Below are positions 1 to 6,947 of a DNA stretch of 10,392 nt, piece after piece. The stretch comes from an uncultured Pleurocapsa sp. (GTDB taxonomy: Bacteria > Cyanobacteriota > Cyanobacteriia > Cyanobacteriales > Xenococcaceae): positions 1 through 10,392 of the forward strand of contig CAKZYI010000437.1 of assembly GCA_937884735.1 (NCBI GenBank), read 5' to 3'. Made by a program: the position numbers and the translations under genes. The notes beneath the pieces are model-generated. The model saw only the letters and a program-made list of their open reading frames with translations. It did no database searches and had not been told where the DNA came from. Every line of letters begins with the position of its first letter. The first letter of the stretch is position 1.

Positions 1-2
1 AG

Positions 3-518
3 CATTATCTGCGTCAGCCAAAAAGATTAGTTAATGCGATCGCTGATTCTCAACTAATGAAACAAGTATCTGACAATCTGTATGAACTGAAAATGAAACC
101 AATCAACTTTATGGAGATATATCACTTTCAGCCGATTGTCTTGCTCAAGGTATGGTCTGGTTCTAACGGCAGTGTATATTTGCAATCAGTAGGTTGTCAA
201 ATTGAAGGTATTGGCTATATTAATGATCGCTTTTCTCTTAAGCTAAAGGGTGTTTTATCTCCGAAAGAACATAACGGACAGACGCTTCTCAAAGGTCAAT
301 CTGATTTGGAAGTAGGAGTAGAGTTACCTGCAGCATTAATGTTCACTCCCAAACCATTTTTAGAACGTGCTGGCAACAAACTGCTCAAAAGTGTTCTTAA
401 TAGAATCAAAAATAAATTAACAACTCAGTTAATTCAAGATTATCGTAACTGGGCATCTCAAGAAACTAAGCTACAGTCTGAATCGACATCTAATTTATCT
501 CCCGACCTAGGATATTAA
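3..518 (+). CDS. DUF1997 family protein, 5'-partial
   Basis: This is a conserved protein of cyanobacteria and plastid-bearing plants with no established function. The frame is open to the left edge of the window: the codons before the first ATG (57) read HYLRQPKRLVNAIADSQL, which matches the usual DUF1997 text ahead of the conserved KMKPINF block. The true start therefore lies outside the window and the ATG at 57 is internal. After that come the block NFMEIYHFQPIVLLKVW and a C-terminal helix ending in RNWA, followed by a short Ser-rich tail. No signal peptide or membrane segment is visible in the part present. The next gene starts about 30 bases downstream on the same strand, so co-transcription is possible. 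The family assignment rests on recall of the pattern. The partial status is directly visible. Confidence 0.75.
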   Translation, partial: HYLRQPKRLVNAIADSQLMKQVSDNLYELKMKPINFMEIYHFQPIVLLKVWSGSNGSVYLQSVGCQIEGIGYINDRFSLKLKGVLSPKEHNGQTLLKGQSDLEVGVELPAALMFTPKPFLERAGNKLLKSVLNRIKNKLTTQLIQDYRNWASQETKLQSESTSNLSPDLGY

Positions 519-548
519 AAGGCTATGTCTCTACAAAAATAAATAACC

Positions 549-1148
549 TTGTCTGAAAAACAACAGCAGCAAATGAGAAAGGCTTTAGCTGATTGGGTTG
601 ATCTAACTGATAATCAATTTAGCCAGCTAGCAGAAATTTTTAATAGCCGAACTGTCAAAGCTAAACAGGATATTCTATTACCCCATACCTCAGTCCACAA
701 AATATATTTTGTCTGTGATGGTTTGCTCCGTTTTTACTATTTAAGCGATCGAGGTGTTGAATCAAATAAAGCCTTTGTAGCTGAAAACACCTTCGCTGGT
801 GCATTAGCAGCTTTAAATCTGGATTTGCCTGTTCTTTATGGAATTCAAGCACTTGAACCTACAACTTATTTGGTAGCTAGGTTGCAAGATTTTGTCGATT
901 TATACGAACAAGATTACGCATTTGAAAGACTTGGTCGCAAATTCGCCGAATGGCTACTGATACGCAAGGAATTAAGGACACGAAGTTTATTACAGCAGCA
1001 AGCTAAACAAAGATATGTTTCTTTTATGCAAAATTACTCTGGGCTTATATCTAGAGTACCTCAGTATCATATTGCCTCTTATTTAGGGATTACTGAAGTG
1101 TCTTTATCTCGAATTAAACGCGAATTAGCCAAAAAACAACATTTTTGA
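549..1148 (+). CDS. Crp/Fnr-type transcriptional regulator
   Basis: This is a DNA-binding regulator of about 199 residues with the Crp/Fnr layout. A cyclic-nucleotide-binding-like beta barrel spans roughly residues 25-115, a dimer helix about 116-150, and a C-terminal helix-turn-helix about 171-193 (YHIASYLGITEVSLSRIKREL). The cAMP phosphate-binding cassette (Gly-Glu, then Arg-Ala/Thr) is absent, and there is a single Cys (56), so neither cAMP sensing nor an Fnr-type iron-sulphur cluster is supported. The short length and the LGIT...LSRI recognition helix resemble the Crp-like proteins common in Bacteroidetes, so transfer is possible but unproven. The start is uncertain: TTG 549 gives MSEKQQQQ, while ATG 573 (residue 9) is the first ATG. 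An in-frame stop at 540-542 closes the frame upstream, and neither start has a clear Shine-Dalgarno. The neighbouring dehydrogenase may be its target. Confidence 0.82.
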   Translation: MSEKQQQQMRKALADWVDLTDNQFSQLAEIFNSRTVKAKQDILLPHTSVHKIYFVCDGLLRFYYLSDRGVESNKAFVAENTFAGALAALNLDLPVLYGIQALEPTTYLVARLQDFVDLYEQDYAFERLGRKFAEWLLIRKELRTRSLLQQQAKQRYVSFMQNYSGLISRVPQYHIASYLGITEVSLSRIKRELAKKQHF

Positions 1149-1169
1149 TGAAAAAATAAAAATTATTTT

Positions 1170-1185
1170 CTTATCAATTGATAAG
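1170..1185. promoter_or_regulatory. Perfect 16-base palindrome, candidate operator
   Basis: CTTATCAATTGATAAG is a perfect two-fold symmetric sequence in the 101-base gap between the Crp/Fnr-type regulator and the dehydrogenase, about 65 bases before the dehydrogenase ATG. Crp/Fnr dimers bind palindromes, so it is a plausible operator for the regulator just upstream. It has no T-tract directly after it on either strand, which argues against a terminator. The operator role is inference from position and symmetry only. Confidence 0.4.
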
Positions 1186-1211
1186 GCATAAATCATACCA
1201 AAGCAGATAAA

Positions 1212-1248
1212 TTGCTCTTATTCCAGTTTGAATTGAATTAAAGAGCAA
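1212..1248 (+). promoter_or_regulatory. Inverted repeat covering the ribosome-binding region of the dehydrogenase
   Basis: The arms TTGCTCTT (1212-1219) and AAGAGCAA (1241-1248) are perfect 8-base complements separated by 21 bases. The right arm ends one base before the ATG at 1250 and contains the only purine-rich candidate ribosome site (AAAGAG). If folded in the mRNA, the stem would cover that site; as DNA, it could be a spaced operator. Both readings are inference. Confidence 0.35.
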
Positions 1249-1249
1249 A

Positions 1250-2143
1250 ATGAAAATCGGTTTTATTGGCATAGGTATTATGGGTGGCTTAATGGCTGCC
1301 AATTTACAAGCACAAGGACATGAATTAGTTATTTATAATCGCACTAAAAGTAAGACTGATAATTTGGTTGCTAAAGGAGCAGTAATTGCATCTTCTCCAG
1401 CAGATGTGGCACATCAAAGCAATATTATTTTTACTATGTTGCCTCATCCTGAAGCAGTAGAAACAGTTGCGTTGGGAACAGAGGGATTTTTAAATGCTTT
1501 GAATGGGAATAGTTTTTGGATCGATTGCAGTACAGTTAATCCTAGCTTTGCTCAAAAGATGGCAAAAAGTGCTGCTCAAAATCAAGTTAACTATATTGAT
1601 GCCCCCGTTGCAGGTTCTAAAAATCAAGCAGAACAAAAAGAGTTAGTCTTTTTAGTCGGAGCAAATAAAGCTCACCTCAATAGCTGCGAAAGCTTATTAA
1701 AATGTATGGGAAAGAAAGTAGTTCATGTGGGCGAACCTGGAATGGGCAATGCTCTCAAGTTAGTTTTTAATTTGTTACTGGGGATATCCATGGCAGGATT
1801 TGCTGAAGCAATGATTTTGGGAGAAGCTTTGGGAATTTCCCAAAACATGCTGCTTGATATTTTGGTTGGTAGCCCCGTAGTTTCTCCCTATATGAAAGAT
1901 AAAAAAGATAAGTTAGCAAAGTCTCATTACGACCCTGAATTTCCCCTCCAATGGATGCAAAAAGACTTACAGATGGTAGCAATTGCAGGTTACAAAAATC
2001 AAGTTCCTTTGCCCCTTGCTAATGCAACCAAAGAGATTTACCAACAGGCAATTCAACAAGGCTTGGGACAACAAGATTTCACAGCCATATATGATTTTTG
2101 GCGATCGACATCTAAGGATTGGGCAAATTCTGACAAGACTTGA
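1250..2143 (+). CDS. NAD(P)-dependent beta-hydroxyacid dehydrogenase, GLYR / 3-hydroxyisobutyrate dehydrogenase-like
   Basis: This is a soluble dehydrogenase that probably reduces a small aldehyde acid such as glyoxylate or succinic semialdehyde with NADPH. The N-terminal Rossmann domain has GFIGIGIMG (residues 4-12). NRT (30-32) at the end of the second strand is the pattern usually linked to NADPH rather than NADH. The substrate-binding stretch is DAPVAGSKNQAE (117-128), with AGSK where many relatives have SGG. The catalytic lysine is K170 with N174 (GNALKLVFN). The C-terminal helical domain carries FPLQWMQKDL (231-240) and a GLGQQDF stretch near 271-277, as in plant and bacterial glyoxylate/succinic semialdehyde reductases. 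At 297 residues it is full length. ATG 1250 is preceded by AAAGAG. The substrate cannot be fixed from sequence; 3-hydroxyisobutyrate or tartronate semialdehyde are alternatives. Its 3' end overlaps rnhB by 32 bases on the other strand. Confidence 0.85.
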   Translation: MKIGFIGIGIMGGLMAANLQAQGHELVIYNRTKSKTDNLVAKGAVIASSPADVAHQSNIIFTMLPHPEAVETVALGTEGFLNALNGNSFWIDCSTVNPSFAQKMAKSAAQNQVNYIDAPVAGSKNQAEQKELVFLVGANKAHLNSCESLLKCMGKKVVHVGEPGMGNALKLVFNLLLGISMAGFAEAMILGEALGISQNMLLDILVGSPVVSPYMKDKKDKLAKSHYDPEFPLQWMQKDLQMVAIAGYKNQVPLPLANATKEIYQQAIQQGLGQQDFTAIYDFWRSTSKDWANSDKT

Positions 2144-2747
2144 AAGAACGGCGATGTTCGGGAGAAATACCATATTTTTGGATAGCCAAACGATGAGCAG
2201 AGGTAGGATAGCCTTTATTAGATGCCAGGTCATATTCAGGATATTTTTCTGCCAGGGTAACGATTAGTTCATCTCGCCATACTTTAGCTAGTATACTTGC
2301 AGCTGCGATCGCAGGAGATCTAGCATCTCCTTTGATTACAGCTTTCTGCGCCAAAAAGAGATTAGGAATAGGATACTTTCCATCTATTAAACATATATCT
2401 GGAGTAATTTTCATTTCTAGTACGCTTCTTTTCATCGCTAATAGAGAAGCCTGTAAAATATTAAGCTCATCTATCTCTTCTGCCCTAGCAAAGCCAATAC
2501 ACCAGTCTGCTACTACTGTTTTAATCAATGGTACGAGTTCTTGGCGTTTTTTTTCAGATAGCTTTTTGCTATCTTTGACCCCGATTTCAATCAATCGGGG
2601 GACATCAGATAAAGGTAAAACTACGGTTGCTGCTACTACCGAACCAAATAAAGAACCTCTGCCAACTTCATCGACTCCTGCAACTAAAGTATCTGCGGTC
2701 TTAAATTCCGCTAGCAGAGAATTATCGAAATCAACATTTTGCCTCAT
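2112..2747 (-). CDS. rnhB: Ribonuclease HII
   Basis: RNase HII cuts the RNA strand of RNA-DNA hybrids and starts removal of single ribonucleotides misincorporated into DNA. All expected motifs are present in 211 residues: D26-E27 in AGVDEVGRG, the VKDSKKL loop (58-63), D122 in LIDGK, D141 in KGDARSP, the AAASILAKVWRD helix (148-159) and Y180 in NKGYPT. The four acidic residues correspond to the metal-binding DEDD set of the family, so the enzyme should be active. It lies 79 bases downstream of rne on the same strand with no convincing terminator between them. The rne-rnhB order is common in cyanobacteria and suggests a joint transcript. Its last 32 bases are also the last 32 bases of the convergent dehydrogenase gene. 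The Shine-Dalgarno is weak (AAAGAAAC), so translation may depend partly on rne. Confidence 0.95.
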   Translation of the reverse strand: MRQNVDFDNSLLAEFKTADTLVAGVDEVGRGSLFGSVVAATVVLPLSDVPRLIEIGVKDSKKLSEKKRQELVPLIKTVVADWCIGFARAEEIDELNILQASLLAMKRSVLEMKITPDICLIDGKYPIPNLFLAQKAVIKGDARSPAIAAASILAKVWRDELIVTLAEKYPEYDLASNKGYPTSAHRLAIQKYGISPEHRRSFKSCQNLPNP

Positions 2748-2826
2748 CTGTGTAGTTTCTTTAAGGTAAACACAAAAATATTAGACTCTATTATTTATCA
2801 ATAAATCAAATCATTGTATTTCCCAT

Positions 2827-4890
2827 TCAAACTTCTACTTCCTGAGGAGCAGAAGAACGACGGCGACGACGACGACGAACTTTTGGTGCTGATTCTTCGG
2901 CTTCTAGTTCAGGCTCAGATGATATTTCAACTTGAGGTTCTTCCTCTGTTGCTATTTCAGCTACTGGTTCTATATTATTAGATTCTTCAGCTACTGCTTT
3001 TGGTATTTCTTCAACTTCCGATCCTATTTTTACTTTGCTTTTTGCTTTTCTTCCTTTAGTTTTAGGCTTCTTGTCAGATTCAGTTGGCGTTTCTTCTGGC
3101 GATTCTGCTTGCTTTTCTATTTCAAGCAATTCTTCTCCAGGTTTTTTTACATACACCAGTACTGATTTGGGATCGGTCGTTTCTTTTTCTGTATAAACAA
3201 GAGGAGAGATTCCCATCAAAGCATAAATCTCCTGCTCCAGTTCTCCCATTTCCACTGTAACTTTTTCTAAAGTTGCTTCATCACGACGAGGCGATCTTCC
3301 AGAATTACGAGATTTGCTCTCTTCATTATTATCGTTCGTTTCACGATCTATATTTTCGTTGTTTTCCGCTTCAATCAATTCATCTTTAATCAAAAGATCG
3401 TTGCGGCGACTACGACGGCGACGGCGATTACCGTTGTTGCTGTTTGCCTGTTCTTGATAGTTGGGATGATTGATTAAATCCAAGGATGAATTAGCTTGCT
3501 CGTCTGCTGACTCAGTAGCTGTGTTATTGGCTAATTCGATACGTTCCGATCTTGCTGTTGGGGGAGGAATAACTACAGGACGAATACTATTAACAGGTTC
3601 GCGAATTGCAGCAGGAGGAACAATAGGAACTGATTCTAAAGCTTCTGCCTCTTGCTTACCAGGAAGATGGGCAATTTGCCCTAAACCTCCGCAAGTATGA
3701 CAAGTTTGACCAAATAGTTCGTAGACATTTTTACCCTGACGCTTACGAGTAAGTTCGACTAATCCTAACTCAGATAACTGAGCAATTTGAGGGCGCGCCT
3801 TATCGCCTTTGAGGGCTTTATTAAAATGTTCGAGGAGCTTAATCTTATCTCGATGGGAATCCATATCAATAAAATCTACGACAATTACGCCACCAATATT
3901 ACGCAATCTTAGCTGGCGAGCAATTTCAGTTGCCGCTTCTGTATTTGTCCACAAGACAGTTTCTCTAGCAGTAGCCGAACGAGTAAATGAACCAGAGTTT
4001 ACATCAATCACTGTCAAAGCCTCTGTGGGTTCAATAATGATGTATCCCCCTGATGGCAGTTCGACTCTTGGCTTGAGAGCTTCGCGTATAGCAGCGTTGA
4101 CGCGATAATAATCTAATATTGGCTGCTGCTCTTTGTGAGCATCAATAAAGACACCCTGGGGAGAACGACCACTACTCCAATTAGCAAGCTGCTGTTTAAT
4201 TCTTTTTACCCCTGCTCCGGAGTCTACCACAATGGTATTTACTTCTGCTGAGAAGGTATCTCGCAATACACGCTGGATAAAATCATCATCGCGGTTTAGC
4301 AAGGCAGGTGGTTTGGCATAATTTGCCTGATATTGAATTGATTCCCACTGCTTTTGTAGAAATTCCAAATCCTCCATGATAGCTTCTTCTGCTTTGCCAT
4401 CCGCCTCTGTTCTAATTAATAAGCCCATTCCTGGTGGCTTAATTAAAATTGCCAAAGCTCTTAGACGACTACGCTCATTTTCATCCTTAATTCGACGAGA
4501 TAGCTTAACGCCTTTACCATAGGGCATTAGAACTAAATAACGTCCTGGCAAAGTAATGTTTCCCGTTAGTCTAGGTCCTTTATTTCCTGTTGGTTCCTTC
4601 ATTACTTGAACCAGGGCTTTTTGTTGGGGAACTAACAATTCAGTGATTGCAGCAGCCGATCTCTTGAGACGCAATGGGCCTAAATCTGTAACGTGGATAA
4701 ACCCGTTGCGTTCGCTATCTCCAATATTAACAAAAGCAGCATCAATACCAGGGATGATGTTTTCTACTGTCCCCAAATAAATGTCACTTACCTGTTGATG
4801 ACCTGTGGCAACAATTAACTCTTGTATTTGTTCTTCCCAGAAGACAGCAGCTATATGATGTTGTTCTGCGATAATAATCTGTTTGGGCAT
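2827..4890 (-). CDS. rne: Ribonuclease E/G, cyanobacterial type
   Basis: This is the endoribonuclease that starts mRNA decay and processes structured RNAs. The catalytic half covers roughly residues 1-410: an S1 RNA-binding domain about 35-120, a DNase I-like domain with metal-binding D296 (DVNSG) and D339 (VVDFIDM), and the zinc-link cysteines C397 and C400 (CHTCGG). The remaining 275 or so residues are low-complexity and disordered-looking: a Pro-rich stretch (421-445), a basic cluster RRRRRSRR (489-496), then long acidic and Lys-rich segments. The protein ends in KVRRRRRRRSSAPQEVEV, which contains the nonapeptide RRRRRRSSA reported in cyanobacterial RNase E as the docking site for polynucleotide phosphorylase. 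At 687 residues it is a normal cyanobacterial length, without the long E. coli scaffold. The start is well supported by GAGGA six bases before the ATG. rnhB follows. Confidence 0.96.
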   Translation of the reverse strand: MPKQIIIAEQHHIAAVFWEEQIQELIVATGHQQVSDIYLGTVENIIPGIDAAFVNIGDSERNGFIHVTDLGPLRLKRSAAAITELLVPQQKALVQVMKEPTGNKGPRLTGNITLPGRYLVLMPYGKGVKLSRRIKDENERSRLRALAILIKPPGMGLLIRTEADGKAEEAIMEDLEFLQKQWESIQYQANYAKPPALLNRDDDFIQRVLRDTFSAEVNTIVVDSGAGVKRIKQQLANWSSGRSPQGVFIDAHKEQQPILDYYRVNAAIREALKPRVELPSGGYIIIEPTEALTVIDVNSGSFTRSATARETVLWTNTEAATEIARQLRLRNIGGVIVVDFIDMDSHRDKIKLLEHFNKALKGDKARPQIAQLSELGLVELTRKRQGKNVYELFGQTCHTCGGLGQIAHLPGKQEAEALESVPIVPPAAIREPVNSIRPVVIPPPTARSERIELANNTATESADEQANSSLDLINHPNYQEQANSNNGNRRRRRSRRNDLLIKDELIEAENNENIDRETNDNNEESKSRNSGRSPRRDEATLEKVTVEMGELEQEIYALMGISPLVYTEKETTDPKSVLVYVKKPGEELLEIEKQAESPEETPTESDKKPKTKGRKAKSKVKIGSEVEEIPKAVAEESNNIEPVAEIATEEEPQVEISSEPELEAEESAPKVRRRRRRRSSAPQEVEV

Positions 4891-4896
4891 TAATTT

Positions 4897-4901
4897 TCCT
4901 C
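4897..4901 (-). promoter_or_regulatory. Shine-Dalgarno of rne
   Basis: On the - strand the sequence reads TTGAGGAAAATTA directly before the rne ATG, with GAGGA six bases upstream. It is the clearest ribosome-binding site in the window and fixes the rne start. Confidence 0.7.
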
Positions 4902-5203
4902 AAAATTCTGATGGCTAATTACCAATTACCATGTTTAAAGACGATACAAACCATTGATTGAAAGACGATTTATCGTTATATTTTTGGATATTTCTCAAAG
5001 CAAAAAAATTACGAAATAGAGAAGTAGATCTCACACATTTATGGGGTTTAGATATTACTAAATAATATCTATTTAGGTAGTCTTAATACTATCTAGTGAA
5101 GAATGAGCGAGTCATTCACTTGTTTGTTGTAGAAACAGCTTACTAATTTTGCACTTCTAAAACCAAAAGATAGTTTGCAAGGGTGAATGGTCGAAAGTAT
5201 TGA

Positions 5204-5231
5204 TAAATAGCTAATGTTAGAACTTTGTTAA
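5204..5231 (-). promoter_or_regulatory. Candidate sigma-70-type promoter for rne
   Basis: On the - strand TTAACA (complement of 5226-5231) is followed after 16 bases by TATTTA (complement of 5204-5209). The boxes differ from TTGACA and TATAAT at one and two positions, and the spacing is one short of the optimum. If used, the leader of rne would be about 300 bases. AT-rich DNA gives such matches by chance, so this is only a candidate. Confidence 0.25.
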
Positions 5232-5357
5232 GATTTTTCAGACTTAACGGACTAAAAAAGCCTTTAGCCAACTAGAGAAATTCTATATGCTTTGTAGTAG
5301 CATTGTGCTGTGCTACATCCAGTTGAATTCGTATTCTCCTGGGAATACTAAGCGACC

Positions 5358-5489
5358 ATGAAGCTGCTGAGACGTTCTACTCTATTAAATTCTAACCGCG
5401 GAGGGCGGTTCCTCGCAAGCCTCATAATGGGAAACTCTTTTGAAATAGCTTATCAAGCACTAGAGTTTGCCTCTATAGTTGAGACATAG
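5358..5489 (+). CDS. Possible 43-residue small protein
   Basis: This short reading frame opens with ATG at 5358 and ends with TAG at 5487-5489; an in-frame TAA at 5349-5351 closes it upstream. The product begins MKLLRRSTLLNSNRGGRF, basic and Arg-rich, and ends in NSFEIAYQALEFASIVET, which could form an amphipathic helix. I do not recognise it. Against it: there is no Shine-Dalgarno before the ATG, a 43-codon frame is common by chance, and it lies in a region that can fold strongly (the AACCGC/GCGGTT stem encodes its NRGGRF segment). For it: the protein-like composition, and the fact that it runs opposite to the flanking - strand genes in an otherwise unexplained gap. Treat it as hypothetical. 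Confidence 0.25.
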   Translation: MKLLRRSTLLNSNRGGRFLASLIMGNSFEIAYQALEFASIVET

Positions 5490-5530
5490 GGCAAGAAACC
5501 TAAATATGACCTCAAAGATTTGCTTTTGAT

Positions 5531-5571
5531 CTAAAAACAGAAAGACTATTCGCTAAGATAGCTGAAAATAG
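5531..5571 (-). terminator. Weak candidate terminator after the LpxB-related gene
   Basis: On the - strand an interrupted stem (CTATT with AATAG, then GCTA with TAGC around a three-base loop; bases 5546-5571) is followed by TCTTTCTGTTTTT. It sits about 30 bases after the stop of the LpxB-related gene, where a terminator would be expected. The stem is AT-rich with an internal loop, so termination would be leaky at best. Confidence 0.3.
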
Positions 5572-5598
5572 ATAATCCTGGTACTATTTTATTAAGTT

Positions 5599-6852
5599 TT
5601 AAGTTATTTCCTGCCCTATTATATCTGCGATCTGTTTGGCTGCACCAGATTTCCCTCTGACAGATGCCAAGCTATCTCTTATCGATTTAAGTTTAGCAGG
5701 ATGAATTAGATAGTCTATCACTAAATTTGCCACATCTTGAGATTGTAGCTTCCCTACTAATTCAGGGACAATTTCTGAATCTGCCCAAATATTTGGCCAA
5801 GCAAACAAACGACCTTGCTTTAAGACAAGCCAGTTAATTAGTTTTGCTAGTATTGTGCCTACTCCTGGAAGATTAGCCAATATTCCAGGCAACCCATCCC
5901 ACGATCGCATTGCATCTAGTTGGTGAGTGGGCAATAAAACAATCATTGGTATACCCAGAGAAGCCAATTCAGCAGTATTTGCCCCTACAGTAGTCAAGCA
6001 TAGTTGGCACTGCACCAAGCTTTTATAAGCAGGGAATTCAGTAATGAGCTTAATTTTTGTGCCTCTGGAGGTAACTAAATAGTCTGTGGCTGCTGTATTA
6101 ATTAACTCACCCTCCACATTCCCCAAAGCGGAAATCAAAGAGTTATCTGATTGCTTTGCATATTTACCCAACGTAGCCAAATCTAAAGTAGGTGCAACAG
6201 GAATTATAAACTGTACTTGGGGTAATTGTTGCTGTACTTTTTGGGCGACTGCCATACAAAAAGGAACACCTTGAGTTAGTTTGGAAGGTTTTGAACCTAC
6301 TAATAAGCCAACTGTAGGGGCTTCTAATTCTGGATTTGCAGATTTATTTTTAACTTCCAATGCCACATCGGCAATAAGATCTCCTACGACTAAAAACTTA
6401 TGATGATAAGATTTGGGCACTTTTTCCATTACCTTAGAACTCATCGCTGCAAAGCGATCGACATATCTATACCAGCGGGCATCCCACTCCGCATAAATTA
6501 GGCTTGAGTAACCCAATCTTTTACTGATAGCAATGGTATAAAACTGATCTCCCCCCAAAAAAACAACTATCCCTCGTTGACGCCACTGCCAATTATTTTT
6601 GGTTTTTCCCCAAAGCAAAAAATCAAAAAAATCCGAGGGTGGTAATACCCGATCTACTTCAGGATAACTCAAAGCGATCGCTGCTTCTTTTCCCGTACTG
6701 TGGGGACAAGGAGACAATAATACCGAAATTCTGATATTATGGTGAGCGCTTTTTAAATTCTGTCCCAAACACTTCACAACAGGGCGCACCCAAGTAGCTA
6801 TTTCTCCAGGCCCATTGGATAAAATAACAATATCGACCTTTTTATTTACCAT
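5599..6852 (-). CDS. LpxB-related glycosyltransferase (GT-B fold), cyanobacterial
   Basis: This protein of 417 residues resembles lipid-A-disaccharide synthase but belongs to the divergent cyanobacterial relatives (of the TIGR03492 kind) whose substrate is unknown. The N-terminal half starts with VDIVILSNGPGEIATWVRP (6-24), the position where LpxB has its AGExSGD signature. GGDQ (100-103) and the segment LIYAEWDARWYRYVDRF (118-134) follow. The C-terminal half shows the nucleotide-sugar side of a GT-B enzyme: VGLLVGSKPSKL (181-192) and TTVGANTAELASLGIPMIVL (287-306), equivalent to the SGTATLE...G.P stretch of LpxB. There is no signal peptide or membrane helix, so it is likely cytoplasmic or peripheral. 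It should transfer a sugar to a lipid or envelope precursor, but calling it LpxB would overstate the evidence. It starts about 95 bases after the caspase-like gene on the same strand. ATG 6852 has no clear Shine-Dalgarno. Confidence 0.75.
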   Translation of the reverse strand: MVNKKVDIVILSNGPGEIATWVRPVVKCLGQNLKSAHHNIRISVLLSPCPHSTGKEAAIALSYPEVDRVLPPSDFFDFLLWGKTKNNWQWRQRGIVVFLGGDQFYTIAISKRLGYSSLIYAEWDARWYRYVDRFAAMSSKVMEKVPKSYHHKFLVVGDLIADVALEVKNKSANPELEAPTVGLLVGSKPSKLTQGVPFCMAVAQKVQQQLPQVQFIIPVAPTLDLATLGKYAKQSDNSLISALGNVEGELINTAATDYLVTSRGTKIKLITEFPAYKSLVQCQLCLTTVGANTAELASLGIPMIVLLPTHQLDAMRSWDGLPGILANLPGVGTILAKLINWLVLKQGRLFAWPNIWADSEIVPELVGKLQSQDVANLVIDYLIHPAKLKSIRDSLASVRGKSGAAKQIADIIGQEIT

Positions 6853-6947
6853 TGTTTAAGGCTGTTGTATTAACAAAGAGGTTTTATGGAACGCTTGTAC
6901 AGTTGTCAAAATCTTTTCCTATATCTAAATTTTTTGCTCCTTGTCTT

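Larger units (their letters stand above)
4891..5598 (-). promoter_or_regulatory. 708-base intergenic region, probable long rne leader rich in hairpins
   Basis: No large gene lies here. Several inverted repeats are visible: arms AGATATTA/TAATATCT at 5050-5070 (perfect 8, loop 5); GAATGA/TCATTC at 5101-5117; GTTAAG/CTTAAC at 5227-5248; a bulged stem at 5249-5269; GTAGCA/TGCTAC at 5297-5316; GTATTC/GAATAC at 5331-5348; AACCGC/GCGGTT at 5394-5410; and TAGAG/CTCTA at 5461-5475. On the - strand a seven-U run (bases 5002-5008) lies about 110 bases before the rne start. Long, structured and U-rich rne leaders through which RNase E controls its own mRNA are known in E. coli and have been reported in cyanobacteria. 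That this region does the same is inference. The GC-rich patch at 5396-5415 stands out from the AT-rich surroundings and could belong to a separate small RNA or to the small + strand reading frame at 5358. Confidence 0.45.

Noticed and set aside
1983..2267. 94-codon + strand frame at the dehydrogenase-rnhB junction
   Set aside because: It overlaps two well-supported genes in other frames and has no recognisable motif.
2850..2880. Run of CGACGGCGACGACGACG as a tandem DNA repeat
   Set aside because: It is the arginine codon run of the RNase E tail read on the other strand, explained by the protein.
2932..3165. Aromatic-rich + strand frame that looks like a membrane protein
   Set aside because: It is the antisense shadow of the acidic and Lys-rich RNase E tail (GAA and AAA codons read as TTC and TTT).
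5361..5375. CTGAGA as part of a TPP riboswitch
   Set aside because: The other thi-box elements (CCTGATCTGG, ATACCAGCGTAGGGA) are absent and no thiamine gene follows.
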